The position numbers were made by a program, and so were the translations under genes. The notes beneath the pieces were generated by a model, which did no database searches, was not told the origin of the DNA, and was given only the letters and a program-made list of their open reading frames with translations. Of a stretch of 33,545 nt of DNA, positions 14,218 through 22,745 are shown in pieces; the first letter of the stretch is position 1; every line of letters begins with the position of its first letter. Source of the stretch: an uncultured Alphaproteobacteria bacterium (GTDB lineage Bacteria; Pseudomonadota; Alphaproteobacteria; CAAHEQ01; UBA3637); contig CALXPF010000006.1 of assembly GCA_944390205.1 (NCBI GenBank), forward strand, positions 1 through 33,545. Direction: 5' to 3'.

Positions 14218-14697
14218 TTATTTTATATGGAGCCTTTTGAGACTTTCAATTGTCTCTTGAGCAGATTGATGTAAAATGCCGATACCGCCCATCTTGTTCC
14301 AGGCCTTGATGTTGGAGGGATAGTCATCAATCAATATATCTCCCGGTTGCCCGAAAAGAGGCTTATCTTTACTCAAACAGCAAATGACCGGACGATTCCC
14401 CAAGTGATTTTGAACCCATTTCTTTTTTTGTCTCTCGGCACTTTCGTATCCGATTTTGGGTAAACCGGTCAGAATCTGATAGTCAAATCGGTTCAGATAA
14501 TCAATTAAGAGCGGGGCATCAGCTATCAATTCCAATCGCTCCCAATAATGGGGCGTTTCTTGAACTTTTTCCCATAATTCAAGTCGAGAAATTTCATCCG
14601 GACGAACGCCATGCCATTTTCGAAAGCATTCATCAAAGTTAGCTAAAACACCGTCTAAATCACAAAAAATCACAACGATGTTCCCTTTCAAGCGCAT
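14218..14697 (-). CDS. HAD-superfamily phosphatase, 5'(3')-nucleotidase-like
   Basis: 159 residues. HAD motif I is FCDLDGVLANFDECF with nucleophile Asp13 and acid Asp15. Motif II is probably QILTGLPK, and motif IV is DILIDDYPSNIKAWNKMGG. The layout resembles the 5'(3')-deoxyribonucleotidase-like group. The frame overlaps the end of the S66 peptidase gene by 38 bases; a GTG eight codons inside, with AAAGGG nine bases upstream, is a credible alternative start and would trim the N-terminus to just before the first strand. Probably translationally coupled to the peptidase. Confidence 0.82.
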   Translation of the reverse strand: MRLKGNIVVIFCDLDGVLANFDECFRKWHGVRPDEISRLELWEKVQETPHYWERLELIADAPLLIDYLNRFDYQILTGLPKIGYESAERQKKKWVQNHLGNRPVICCLSKDKPLFGQPGDILIDDYPSNIKAWNKMGGIGILHQSAQETIESLKRLHIK

Positions 14698-15730
14698 TTT
14701 CCGTTATTGTGATTGTTTGTTCCAACGGGTTGATTTGACACAAAATACCGTATGGAATACATCCCTGAGGCTCGGTATGCCCGAAATCCATGTTTGAGAC
14801 AAGCGGAATATCTAAATTCTCTTCTTGTAAAACTTTGAGAATCATTTTTTCATATTCTTGTTTTTTTTCTTCGGAAACAAACCCGACACGACCGAACAAA
14901 ATTCCATTTATTTTTTTGAGAATTCCCATTGCCGCATAATTGCGCAATTGATAAAGAAGCCAGCGGGGTGAAGGTGTTTCTTCGGAAATTTCAAAAAAGA
15001 AAATACTTTTCTCCCATTGTTCAAGGGAGGGCCAGACGGGGCTCCCTTTCAGCATATCCAAAACTTCTATACATCCGCCGATCAGTTTGCCTTTGACTTT
15101 TTTTTGACTGTTTAAAAAACGGTATCCGGTTGAGGGCTTGAGTGTTCTACGCAGTTGTTGAGTTGAGGGCTTCCCCCAGTTGAGCAGTTCGTCTGTCCAG
15201 CCATCTAAATTAGGAGTTAGGGTTCCGATGGGTTTATCAGAAAAAAGGATATTCTGAACAGCTTTTTTCATATAGGGGAAAAGTCCGCCATTTTCGGCAA
15301 AACCGGATAAAATACTCGGACCGTAGATTGAAACGACACCGGCTTTCATAAAAGCTAAGTGTAAAACGGTTGCGTCCGAATAACCGAGAAAAATTTTCGG
15401 ATGTTTTCTGATCAGATCAAAATCTAAATAGGGAATAAGACGAACGGCATCATCGCCCCCGATAATTGAAAAAATGGCTTTTACATCAGGATTTTGAAGC
15501 GCCCAGTGAATGTCATCCGCTCTTTTTTGGGGGGAGTTATATAACTCTTCCGGTGGTAAAAGAGCGTTGGGGGTTTCAATTGTACGGAGATGAAACGCCT
15601 CTTCTAATTGTTGTTTCCCGATTTGATATCGGTCCGGATACATATAAGCCGTCCCGTTTGAGTGTGAGGTGAGCGCTATGGTATCACCCGGAAACAGAAT
15701 TTTAGGTTTAATTATTTTTATATCAGACAT
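14660..15730 (-). CDS. S66 family peptidase (LD-carboxypeptidase / MccF-like)
   Basis: 356 residues, cytosolic, no signal peptide. The S66 catalytic triad is visible: Ser118 in FLGYSDATVLHL, Glu222 in IGGCIEVLDML and His318 in DFGHTEPQ. The length and a tryptophan-containing central segment (SPVWPSLEQWEKSIFFFE) suit either murein-tripeptide LD-carboxypeptidase (cell-wall recycling) or MccF-type serine peptidases that inactivate microcin C-like compounds. The IIGGDDAVRL stretch and the size lean slightly to the MccF-like side, but this is inference. It is followed by the overlapping HAD gene. Confidence 0.88.
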   Translation of the reverse strand: MSDIKIIKPKILFPGDTIALTSHSNGTAYMYPDRYQIGKQQLEEAFHLRTIETPNALLPPEELYNSPQKRADDIHWALQNPDVKAIFSIIGGDDAVRLIPYLDFDLIRKHPKIFLGYSDATVLHLAFMKAGVVSIYGPSILSGFAENGGLFPYMKKAVQNILFSDKPIGTLTPNLDGWTDELLNWGKPSTQQLRRTLKPSTGYRFLNSQKKVKGKLIGGCIEVLDMLKGSPVWPSLEQWEKSIFFFEISEETPSPRWLLYQLRNYAAMGILKKINGILFGRVGFVSEEKKQEYEKMILKVLQEENLDIPLVSNMDFGHTEPQGCIPYGILCQINPLEQTITITENALEREHRCDFL

Positions 15731-15893
15731 TTACTGCTTCTTTGCTTTATTATGTTTCAGTATAATAAATTGTTTTAAAAAGAACAAGCTTTTTATTTTA
15801 AAAGATAAACCGTTTCCTGATTTGCCCTAAATTCGAAATGACTGTTATTTGATTTTTAATAAGACTGTTTTTATGATATATTCGGGGTTATCT

Positions 15894-16853
15894 TTAAGAC
15901 ATAATTTTTTTATGAAACGGTATTTTATATCCGCATACTTCTAATATATATTTCTTCTCTTCCAAGGTTTTTACTTTATAGTATTTGAGTAGGCCGAATA
16001 AGTTAAAATTAATTTTGATTTGATTGGTTTTTTCCGTGAATATTTTTTCCCATCTCTTGTCCGGCAGTTGGTGAACCAACTTCTTTTCGTAAAGAAGGGT
16101 TTGGAGGGCAATCTTTTGCATATATTCTTTTCTTTTGATTGTATTGGTATCATGCCATCTATATGAAAAAAGAATTTGATCAATAAACTTCATTTTCCCG
16201 ATTTTAGACAGTTGCAGATGCATATTCCAATCTTCCAGAGGAGCTTCTTTGGTAAAACCGATTTTTTTGATTATATCGGCTCTTATTAAAAATCCATTCG
16301 GAATGTAGTTGCCGTTCACCAATGTTTCATATCGTCCGAATTGACCGGAATTAAATTTAAGAGGCTTGTTCTTGTCTTGTAAAAATTGAGCAAAAGTGAT
16401 GTACGTTGCTTTGTTTAAATCAATTTGTTTTTGATGTTTGTCCCAACCGATTCTTTGAGAGGCCGAATCGATGATTTCATCATCGCCGACGACCAATATA
16501 TAATCAGGATTTTCTTCTAAAAAAGAAACTTCCGTTTCAATGGCGTTTGGTTTTGCAAGATCGTCAGAGGCAATTAAATAAATGTATTTCCCTTGAGATA
16601 GGGAGAGCAATTTATTTAATGTTCGGCAAGTCCCTTCATTTTCTTTCGTTTCAAAGTGAATGGATTTGAAGCGTTTTTTACACTGTTCTTTCAATTCTGT
16701 TATTTTGTTAAATGTTTGATCCTTGGATCCATCATCAATAATGATCAATTCGATATTTTGATAAGTTTGGTTGATTATGGAACGAATCGTTTCTTGAACG
16801 TATTGTTCGTGGTTATACGCCGGAATAATAACGGATACAAGTGGATTAGACAT
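15894..16853 (-). CDS. Family 2 glycosyltransferase
   Basis: 319 residues. GT-A domain: VSVIIPAYNHEQYVQETIRSI, then IIIDDGSKDQTF (about 38-49) and the DXD-like ASDDLAKPNA near 94. A basic C-terminal half carries no membrane helix. It probably adds one sugar during O-antigen or capsule repeat assembly in the cytoplasm. It is the last gene of the minus-strand operon beginning at fdtA and overlaps the preceding DUF1796 gene by 8 bases, so it may transfer the Fuc3N/Qui3N-type sugar made upstream. Donor is inference. Confidence 0.88.
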   Translation of the reverse strand: MSNPLVSVIIPAYNHEQYVQETIRSIINQTYQNIELIIIDDGSKDQTFNKITELKEQCKKRFKSIHFETKENEGTCRTLNKLLSLSQGKYIYLIASDDLAKPNAIETEVSFLEENPDYILVVGDDEIIDSASQRIGWDKHQKQIDLNKATYITFAQFLQDKNKPLKFNSGQFGRYETLVNGNYIPNGFLIRADIIKKIGFTKEAPLEDWNMHLQLSKIGKMKFIDQILFSYRWHDTNTIKRKEYMQKIALQTLLYEKKLVHQLPDKRWEKIFTEKTNQIKINFNLFGLLKYYKVKTLEEKKYILEVCGYKIPFHKKIMS

Positions 16854-17610
16854 GATATTTCCTTTTTAATTTTTTGCGAATGGATTTGATCGGGAGACAT
16901 TTGATTAAAAAACAGAGAAAGATCTTTTTAATTTTGATTGAAACGGGAATATTAAGACGATATTGATTTAAAAATTTTTTTAAGATTCGATTTTCAACGG
17001 CGTAGGGGGGAACACCTTGTTTTTGTTTTTTGTAGTTTGCCGTTATTTTAATGATATTTTTTGATAATTCTTCTGTTTGATAATTTGAGGGAGAAAAAGA
17101 GAGGTCATGTTGAATATAGAGCAAATCGATATGTTTATTCGGATATTTCTTTAAAATTTGCTGATATCCTAATATAATATCGTGATCAGATGTATGTTCG
17201 CTATTGGTCGGTGTTTCAATAAATACGATTAAAATCGATGTGGCATTTTTTAGGTTATTCAAAAGACGCCGAATGCGACGATTGTACTTTTCCAATACTT
17301 GCGGATAAGATTTTTCAAAGGGAATATGTGCCGAAAAATCATGATTTAAAGTCAGTTGAGTATGGGTGTTTTTATAAACATTACATAAATTGTTCAGATC
17401 ACCGTTATGATAGGAGAGGGAAACCAAATCTTCTTTATTAAGAAAGTCCTTAAATTCAGAAACCAAAATATGCACTCGCCCTAAAAAATTTGATCCGAAT
17501 AACCAATCGAAGGGATAACTGGCTATTCGCAGATTTGCCTTGATCAAAGCCTGTGTGGAAGAACACGCCTCCCCCAGAGAAAAGATTAAATCATAATTTT
17601 TCTTTGCCAT
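16846..17610 (-). CDS. DUF1796 family, putative papain-like cysteine peptidase
   Basis: 254 residues. The N-terminus DLIFSLGEACSSTQAL with Cys16 followed by LRIASYPFDWLFG is the hallmark of DUF1796, predicted from fold to be a papain-like cysteine peptidase. Candidate partner residues (His/Asp in NSEHTSDHD near 137-145) are present but not proven. The C-terminus is very basic with a short hydrophobic stretch and could touch the membrane. The ATG at 17610 overlaps the previous stop by one base, and the gene overlaps the next by 8. Proteins of this family often sit in polysaccharide or glycosyltransferase loci; what they do there is not known to me. Confidence 0.82.
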   Translation of the reverse strand: MAKKNYDLIFSLGEACSSTQALIKANLRIASYPFDWLFGSNFLGRVHILVSEFKDFLNKEDLVSLSYHNGDLNNLCNVYKNTHTQLTLNHDFSAHIPFEKSYPQVLEKYNRRIRRLLNNLKNATSILIVFIETPTNSEHTSDHDIILGYQQILKKYPNKHIDLLYIQHDLSFSPSNYQTEELSKNIIKITANYKKQKQGVPPYAVENRILKKFLNQYRLNIPVSIKIKKIFLCFLIKCLPIKSIRKKLKRKYHV

Positions 17611-18296
17611 TATTTATCAATATCCTCAAATTTGAATTTTTTTCTTTTCGGAAGTCTAAAGTCCGGTTGAAATTCCTCAAAGATTTTTTGAAAAGATTTT
17701 TGGTCGTATGGTTTTGATGTGACGGCCTCTTCAGGTGTAAAGAAATTAACATAGCGGACAAATAGATTTTTTATTTCTATCGGAAAATTCAAGGTGTTCT
17801 TTTTTTCAGAGATAATAAGTAAATCAAAGTCATTTTGCACGATCTTTGATAGGACGGAATACAAATCTAATATTTCTCCTGAAGCTTGATCAGAAGAAAA
17901 ATTTGAGGGTGGATATTTAAAAATATAGAGATTTTTTTTGCCATCCTGAGCCGTTTTTTTAAATTTTTGTTTGAGGTATTGAATTCTGGAAATCAATTCC
18001 TCTTGTATTTTTTCTTCTGATACTTCTTCTCCTTTCTGGGCATGGAAAGAGAGACCGGAAGCGATATCTTGATACATGGGCGGTATTTTTTTAAATCCTT
18101 GTGTTCCGATTATATCTAAATGGTTAAGAGCGGAGATTAAATTTGAGCAATTTATTGTATTCACCCAAGCAAATAAGGAGCTTTCAACAAAATGATATTT
18201 TAAAAAGAATTGAAATGATACTTCGCAATTATATCCCAAAGATACAATATGACCGTACTTTTTTTTCTGCGTTCGGGAAAAAATATTAAAATTCAT
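17610..18296 (-). CDS. Second, diverged DUF1796-like protein
   Basis: 228 residues. [30 protein letters not shown] parallels the SLGxxC...SYPFDW start of its neighbour, with Cys24 in the matching place and LFAWV replacing PFDWL. The rest shares only general alpha/beta pattern ([23 protein letters not shown]). It overlaps fdtB by 11 bases and touches the next gene by one base, so all three are translated in tandem. Probably a diverged paralogue of the gene at 16846; alternatively a related GT-accessory family. Function unknown. Confidence 0.7.
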   Translation of the reverse strand: MNFNIFSRTQKKKYGHIVSLGYNCEVSFQFFLKYHFVESSLFAWVNTINCSNLISALNHLDIIGTQGFKKIPPMYQDIASGLSFHAQKGEEVSEEKIQEELISRIQYLKQKFKKTAQDGKKNLYIFKYPPSNFSSDQASGEILDLYSVLSKIVQNDFDLLIISEKKNTLNFPIEIKNLFVRYVNFFTPEEAVTSKPYDQKSFQKIFEEFQPDFRLPKRKKFKFEDIDK

Positions 18297-19371
18297 TTAT
18301 AATCTCCACAAGCTCTCTGATTTCACTATCGGTTAAAACGGGAGAAATCGGCAAACTGAGCATTTCTTTATGAATTTTTTCAGAAATCGGGAAAGATAAA
18401 TCCTTCCACTCGGCGTATGCCCCTTGATGATGAGGAGGTGTCGGATAATGAATGTTTGTTTGGATACCCCTCTGTTCCAGATAGGTTTGCAATTTTTCTC
18501 TTTCGGAACACCGAACGGCAAAGATATGCCAAACATGGGCTTCTTCATTTTCTACTTGCGGTAAAATTATTTTCGGCTCCTTAATTTTCTCTCGATAATA
18601 TTTGGCAATTTCTCGTCTCCGACAATTATCCGAATCCAAATATTTTAATTTAATATCTAAAAATCCGGCTTGAAGCTCGTCTAAACGAGAGTTGACTCCT
18701 TTGTAGATGTGATGATACTTTCGATCGGAGCCGTAATTTGCGAGAGCCTTTATTTTATTATATAGTTCCGAATCATTTGTTGTCACGCCTCCCGCATCAC
18801 CTAAAGCACCTAAATTTTTTCCGGGATAAAAACTAAAAGCCGCGGCATCTCCCAGATTTCCGACACGACGCCCTTGATAAATCGCCCCATGCGCCTGTGC
18901 CGCATCTTCTATGACCTTGAGATGGTATTTGTCTGCTAATTCCCATATCTTTGACATGGGAGTTGCTTGCCCATACAAATGAACCACGATAATCGCCTTT
19001 GTCTTGGGTGTAATTTTTTCTTCGATTAACTCGGGATTGATACAATAAGTGTTGATATCGGGCTCGACCAAAACGGGACGACAACCGTTTTCGGAAATAG
19101 CCAATATGGTGGCAATAAAGGTATTTGCCGGAACAATAATTTCATCTTCCGATCCAAAGCCGTATCCTTTGATAATTAAATTTAAAGCGTCTAATCCGTT
19201 TGCAACCCCCAAAGCGTGTTTGACCCCGCAATAGGAAGCAAAATCTTGAGAAAATCGTTCGTTTTCTTCCCCTTGTAAATACCAGCCACTGTCTAAAATT
19301 TTTTTTATTTTTTCTTCAAAATCCGGACGAAACCGCTCGTTTATCTTGTGTAAATCTAAAAATTTAATCAT
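18286..19371 (-). CDS. fdtB: dTDP-3-oxo-6-deoxyhexose aminotransferase (FdtB/QdtB type)
   Basis: PLP-dependent sugar aminotransferase of the DegT/DnrJ/EryC1 family, about 361 residues. It would turn a dTDP-3-keto-6-deoxyhexose into the 3-amino sugar. PLP Lys185 is in [16 protein letters not shown], with [10 protein letters not shown] at 154-163 and [12 protein letters not shown] near 80-91. Family marks [12 protein letters not shown] and [12 protein letters not shown] are also present. The start at ATG 19371 follows AAAGGAGAG; the frame runs on to 19437 without family similarity. It lies downstream of fdtA and an acetyltransferase, completing an Fdt/Qdt-type set. Galacto versus gluco product depends on the isomerase and cannot be read from this gene. 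Confidence 0.9.
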   Translation of the reverse strand: MIKFLDLHKINERFRPDFEEKIKKILDSGWYLQGEENERFSQDFASYCGVKHALGVANGLDALNLIIKGYGFGSEDEIIVPANTFIATILAISENGCRPVLVEPDINTYCINPELIEEKITPKTKAIIVVHLYGQATPMSKIWELADKYHLKVIEDAAQAHGAIYQGRRVGNLGDAAAFSFYPGKNLGALGDAGGVTTNDSELYNKIKALANYGSDRKYHHIYKGVNSRLDELQAGFLDIKLKYLDSDNCRRREIAKYYREKIKEPKIILPQVENEEAHVWHIFAVRCSEREKLQTYLEQRGIQTNIHYPTPPHHQGAYAEWKDLSFPISEKIHKEMLSLPISPVLTDSEIRELVEIINEF

Positions 19372-19483
19372 TTGTCTCTCCTTTAGTCCTTTGAAAATCT
19401 TTTTATTCTTGTATGACCAATTATCGAAATTATACAATTTTTAAATAACAATATTATATTTTTAAAGCTAATTTACAGATGTT

Positions 19484-19915
19484 TTACTTCTTTCCGATAA
19501 CCGTTTCATTAGACGAAACATTTTTTGTGATAATTGATCCGGCTCCGATCAAGGCGTTTTCTCCGATTGTTATGCCGGGGAGAATAGTCGCATTTGCTCC
19601 GATACTGGCTCCTCTTTTAATGATAATCGGTTCCAGTTTCCAATCTTTGTTTCTGGATTTTGGATATCGGTCATTACAAAAAGTCACATTGGGACCAATA
19701 AATACGTCATCTTCAATCAACATTCCATCCCAAATTTGAACACCACATTTGATTGTCACGTTGTTTCCGATGATAACATCATTTTCAATAAAACAATGAG
19801 CGCAAATATTACAATTACTTCCTATTTTCGCTTTGGGAAGAACCACACAAAATTGCCATATGTTTGTTCCGTTTCCTATGTCTTTGCTTTGAACATCCGA
19901 TAAGGCATGAATCAT
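19484..19915 (-). CDS. Left-handed beta-helix acetyltransferase (FdtC/WbbJ-like)
   Basis: 143 residues, consisting almost wholly of hexapeptide repeats ([36 protein letters not shown]), the left-handed beta helix of acetyl-CoA-dependent acyltransferases. [13 protein letters not shown] is a loop often seen in 3-amino-sugar N-acetyltransferases of the FdtC group. It overlaps fdtA by four bases (ATGA), and fdtB follows after 112 bases. Its likely task is N-acetylation of the dTDP-3-amino sugar made by FdtB, giving an Fuc3NAc- or Qui3NAc-type donor. The substrate is inferred from neighbours. Confidence 0.87.
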   Translation of the reverse strand: MIHALSDVQSKDIGNGTNIWQFCVVLPKAKIGSNCNICAHCFIENDVIIGNNVTIKCGVQIWDGMLIEDDVFIGPNVTFCNDRYPKSRNKDWKLEPIIIKRGASIGANATILPGITIGENALIGAGSIITKNVSSNETVIGKK

Positions 19916-20313
19916 CTCGCAATCTCCCGTAAAAATACATCGTAATCTCGGATATAGTCGCTCTCGTCATAGTGCTCGGAGGCCAAAACCATAACCACAC
20001 AATCCGGTGAAAAATTTGTAAACTCTCTCCATAAATTACTCTTGATATATAAACCCTTATGCGGATTATTTAATGGAATGGTAATGCGCTCTTTCCCATC
20101 GTCCAAAATAAAATCACAAGAGCCTTTCGGACAAAAGATAATTTGTTGTAATTTACGATGGGCATGCTTCCCTCGTATGGCGTCTGCTTTTGTATCGTAA
20201 ATATAATAAACCCTCTTAACTTCAAAAGGAATGTTCTTGTTCCCTTCAATGACAACCAGTTTCCCGCGTTCATCGCCGATCGCTCTAAAATCTATTAACT
20301 CATACCCATCCAT
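19912..20313 (-). CDS. fdtA: dTDP-6-deoxyhexos-4-ulose 3,4-ketoisomerase (FdtA/QdtA type)
   Basis: 133 residues from ATG 20313; GGAG lies 8 bases upstream, so the GTG at 20340 is not needed. A WxcM/FdtA-like cupin: [34 protein letters not shown] at the start, then [28 protein letters not shown] with the catalytic-pocket histidines (KHAHRKL). It shifts the keto group of dTDP-4-keto-6-deoxyglucose from C4 to C3, giving the substrate of FdtB. It is first in a six-gene minus-strand operon. The rmlA and rmlB genes that make the precursor are not in this window. Confidence 0.92.
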   Translation of the reverse strand: MDGYELIDFRAIGDERGKLVVIEGNKNIPFEVKRVYYIYDTKADAIRGKHAHRKLQQIIFCPKGSCDFILDDGKERITIPLNNPHKGLYIKSNLWREFTNFSPDCVVMVLASEHYDESDYIRDYDVFLREIAR

Positions 20314-20393
20314 CTCTTCTTCTCCGCTTTGTGTTCCCACCGATTGTCTCAGAAATTATCATTTTTACTTCTGTAAAAAGGAATCTCTTCGAA

Positions 20394-20402
20394 GGGGGGG
20401 GG
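20394..20402. repeat. G9 homopolymer tract
   Basis: Nine consecutive Gs lie directly between the stop codon of the Cys-rich lipoprotein gene (20403-20405) and the fdtA leader, about 80 bases before the fdtA start. Long G runs are rare in such AT-rich sequence and are classic slippage sites. Confidence 0.9.
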
Positions 20403-20879
20403 TTAAAAAGACGGGCGATTATTTAAAACACATCGTCCGTCATCCGTAAGTTGTCTCGTTTCTCCGCAAATAAAACAATTCAATTCCTGTCCGCGTACAT
20501 CGATGGAGATATTTTCGGCACAGCTATGACATTTCCCGAAAGAATCAAGCAGAGGCCTTTGGGTGGGACAGCAATTTCCCGCTTCATTACAACACTTTCC
20601 CCCTTGTATCTCTGTACAACAGTATCCATTAAAAATATGTGCGTTGGGACAACAGGTTCGCACGCCATCACTAAAATGGCGAACAAAATGCTCATCCCGA
20701 GAACAAGACAGCTTGTCTACCTGATAATAAGAAAATCCGTGATAATCCTTGACCTCATAAGGATGACGATGATCTCCGTGCTGTATGAACGGACCTTTGT
20801 CTTCAGATTGACAAGCTACCAAAAAGGATAACCCGAAAATCAAACCGAAAAGAGAGCATAACAGAATTATTTGCTTCAT
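20403..20879 (-). CDS. Cysteine-rich lipoprotein
   Basis: About 158 residues with a hydrophobic signal segment and lipobox FLVAC (Cys23). The mature part is rich in cysteine, with pairs such as RTCCPNAHIFNGYCC, KCCNEAGNCCP and later CHSCAE and CFICGE, the last two like zinc-ribbon or disulfide knuckles. A periplasmic or surface position suggests disulfides. The start at ATG 20879 was taken over TTG 20885. It is followed by the G9 tract and fdtA on the same strand. I do not recognise the family; the Cys spacing vaguely recalls granulin/EGF-like modules, but this is weak. Confidence 0.75.
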   Translation of the reverse strand: MKQIILLCSLFGLIFGLSFLVACQSEDKGPFIQHGDHRHPYEVKDYHGFSYYQVDKLSCSRDEHFVRHFSDGVRTCCPNAHIFNGYCCTEIQGGKCCNEAGNCCPTQRPLLDSFGKCHSCAENISIDVRGQELNCFICGETRQLTDDGRCVLNNRPSF

Positions 20880-20894
20880 AATCAATCTTCTTTT

Positions 20895-21452
20895 TTAGAA
20901 TGCAAACCGGACTCCGGCAAATGTTTCATTGGACTTAAATTTGACCGATTTACCGGCAATTTCTCCATCTCCCATATCAACATAACGATATCCGAAGTCA
21001 ACTGCCACATTTCTCGTTAAATCAATGGAAAGTCCGGCACCAACCGTCCAGGCAAACTCAAATCCGTCTTCTTTCTCTCCGGCATATTTTAACGAATGAT
21101 AAACCGTTCCGGCACCTGCTGTTAAAAACGGACTCACGGATAATCCTCTGATCGGTAAGTTGATAAAACCGTTTACTAAGCCTCGTTGGAAGCGACTCTC
21201 TAATTTATCTAAACCGGTTTGTGTAAATTTAGCGTGTCCGATGTAGGAATATTCTAACTCCATTCTCATGGGACCGGATGAAACACCTAAAAAAGCAGAG
21301 CCTCCCGGAAGATCATCCGTTTCTTTCCAAATTTCTTTTTCCTTGACGGTTGATAACTCCCCTCTTAATCCAAAATAAGCTTTGGCTTGTGCATTAAAAG
21401 AAGTGAATATAAGCACACAAATTCCAAGACACGTAAAAATATTCGGTTTCAT
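20895..21452 (-). CDS. Outer-membrane beta-barrel protein
   Basis: 185 residues with a signal peptide ending NAQA-KA and an OmpA/OprX-like eight-strand pattern. The C-terminal part, AWTVGAGLSIDLTRNVAVDFGYRYVDMGDGE to the terminal Phe (VRFAF), is the typical last-strand signal for Bam recognition. The C-terminal half closely parallels that of the protein at 22746 (GAGL, LT+N, FDxGYRYVD). It lies 15 bases upstream of the lipoprotein gene on the same strand, so the two are probably co-transcribed. Function likely structural or surface-exposed; no ligand is suggested. Confidence 0.85.
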   Translation of the reverse strand: MKPNIFTCLGICVLIFTSFNAQAKAYFGLRGELSTVKEKEIWKETDDLPGGSAFLGVSSGPMRMELEYSYIGHAKFTQTGLDKLESRFQRGLVNGFINLPIRGLSVSPFLTAGAGTVYHSLKYAGEKEDGFEFAWTVGAGLSIDLTRNVAVDFGYRYVDMGDGEIAGKSVKFKSNETFAGVRFAF

Positions 21453-21574
21453 TTATTATCCTTTCTTATAAGATTTTTACAACCTGTCGAAAGTATAAAA
21501 AAAATAATGCGAAAGTTCAAGTATATTTTTTGTTTTGAAGGCTCTCCAAACCCGCTCTTTCCCGAAATAAAAAG

Positions 21575-22465
21575 TTATATCGCAAGATCTTTGTAAGGCG
21601 AATTCGCTTTTTGTAATCGGGGTAAAATCCACTGTCTGTAAAGCTTTTTCTCAGGATCGGTGAACTCTGAAATATCCGTTGCAGGAATATTGTCGGCTGA
21701 ATACTGTGTGTATTTCTTTTTAATTTGGTCTGAAAAGTGAAACCAGAAAACCATGCGGTGGAATACTCCTTTTGTTAAGTCGGGTTTGTCCACAAGTTGC
21801 AGTTTTTCCCAATAGGGCTCTTGAGTGAATGTTTTTATGTACTTTCTTTTGACAATAAACGAATCAAATTCAAGTCCGTTGATCGGAGTCTTTTTGTCGT
21901 TTACCAAACGGCCTTTCCAAACCAGCGAATTAATGCCGGTTATTCCTAATAAATAATGATCTGCGTTTTGGGCTTTTTTATCTATTTTTTGAAGTGCTTG
22001 TATTAAAGCCCCCGTTATATAGATTTGATCTGCATCAATTTTAACGACCCAATCTTCCGGTTCAAAAAAAGACAGACCGAAATTATAATAAGCCGCCAGT
22101 GTATTTTGATAGGGAGGATTATGTTGATAGCGTGGATCATTGGAAGGAAGAACGGCATGCGGATATTCATGTATCTCACAATATGGCCTTTTTTGACACC
22201 ACTTGTTCATAAATTCAATTGAACCGTCATCGGGTTCGTTTGAATGGATTAAAACGATTCGATGAAACACACCATCGATGGAATCCAAACAAGCCTCAAG
22301 CGTTTTTATTTCATTTTTAACACGAACAAAGGCGACAAATTTATTTTGTCCGGAATAAAGAGACGTATAAGTGGGGAATGTCGGTGATATGTTCTCTTTG
22401 AAATAGAGATAGGAAAGAAAACAAGAGATGATAAAAAGGGCAAAATATTTAACATAACGGTACAT
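21575..22465 (-). CDS. Membrane-anchored glycosyltransferase-like protein
   Basis: 296 residues. An N-terminal anchor (about 5-22) is followed by a GT-A-like domain: KFVAFVRVKNEIKTLEACLDSIDGVFHRIVLI (about 42-73), then DDGSIEFMNKW and the metal-binding DWVVKIDADQIYITGAL near 140-156, as in GT2-type enzymes with DXD. The C-terminal half contains aromatic-rich segments (VFHRMVFWFHFSDQ). It is probably a sugar transferase for a surface glycan and stands between the two paralogous outer-membrane barrels. No close family name comes to mind. Confidence 0.72.
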   Translation of the reverse strand: MYRYVKYFALFIISCFLSYLYFKENISPTFPTYTSLYSGQNKFVAFVRVKNEIKTLEACLDSIDGVFHRIVLIHSNEPDDGSIEFMNKWCQKRPYCEIHEYPHAVLPSNDPRYQHNPPYQNTLAAYYNFGLSFFEPEDWVVKIDADQIYITGALIQALQKIDKKAQNADHYLLGITGINSLVWKGRLVNDKKTPINGLEFDSFIVKRKYIKTFTQEPYWEKLQLVDKPDLTKGVFHRMVFWFHFSDQIKKKYTQYSADNIPATDISEFTDPEKKLYRQWILPRLQKANSPYKDLAI

Positions 22466-22669
22466 TATGATTTTATCCGGTTTAAGTGGTACATGTGAAA
22501 CAGAATAAAAAAATTATTTTAAAGGGTCAAGTTTATTTGTTGATGTTTGTATCTTTGTATGAACCTTTCATGAATATTTTTTAATGGACTTTGATGATCA
22601 GTCGGATCAAGGGCTTTATATCACCTTTGTTGAAAATCGTCAAAAGATATTTGTAGTCATACTTTTGTG

Positions 22670-22698
22670 TTGACAATAAAAATGAAACAGTATTCAAT
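22670..22698 (+). promoter_or_regulatory. Promoter of the 22746 outer-membrane protein
   Basis: TTGACA (22670-22675) is clear. The -10 is less so: TTCAAT at 22693-22698 (17-bp spacing) or TATTCA at 22691-22696 (15 bp). The gap 22466-22669 shows nothing else of note. Confidence 0.5.
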
Positions 22699-22704
22699 GA
22701 ACAT

Positions 22705-22728
22705 ATGTTTTTATGTTTCTATGTTTTT
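22705..22728 (+). repeat. Three tandem 8-bp units in the leader
   Basis: ATGTTTTT, ATGTTTCT, ATGTTTTT lie between promoter and ribosome site of the outer-membrane protein gene. One further ATG falls at 22731, so several ATGs precede the real start. Confidence 0.7.
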
Positions 22729-22745
22729 ATATGAAAGGAATAAGC

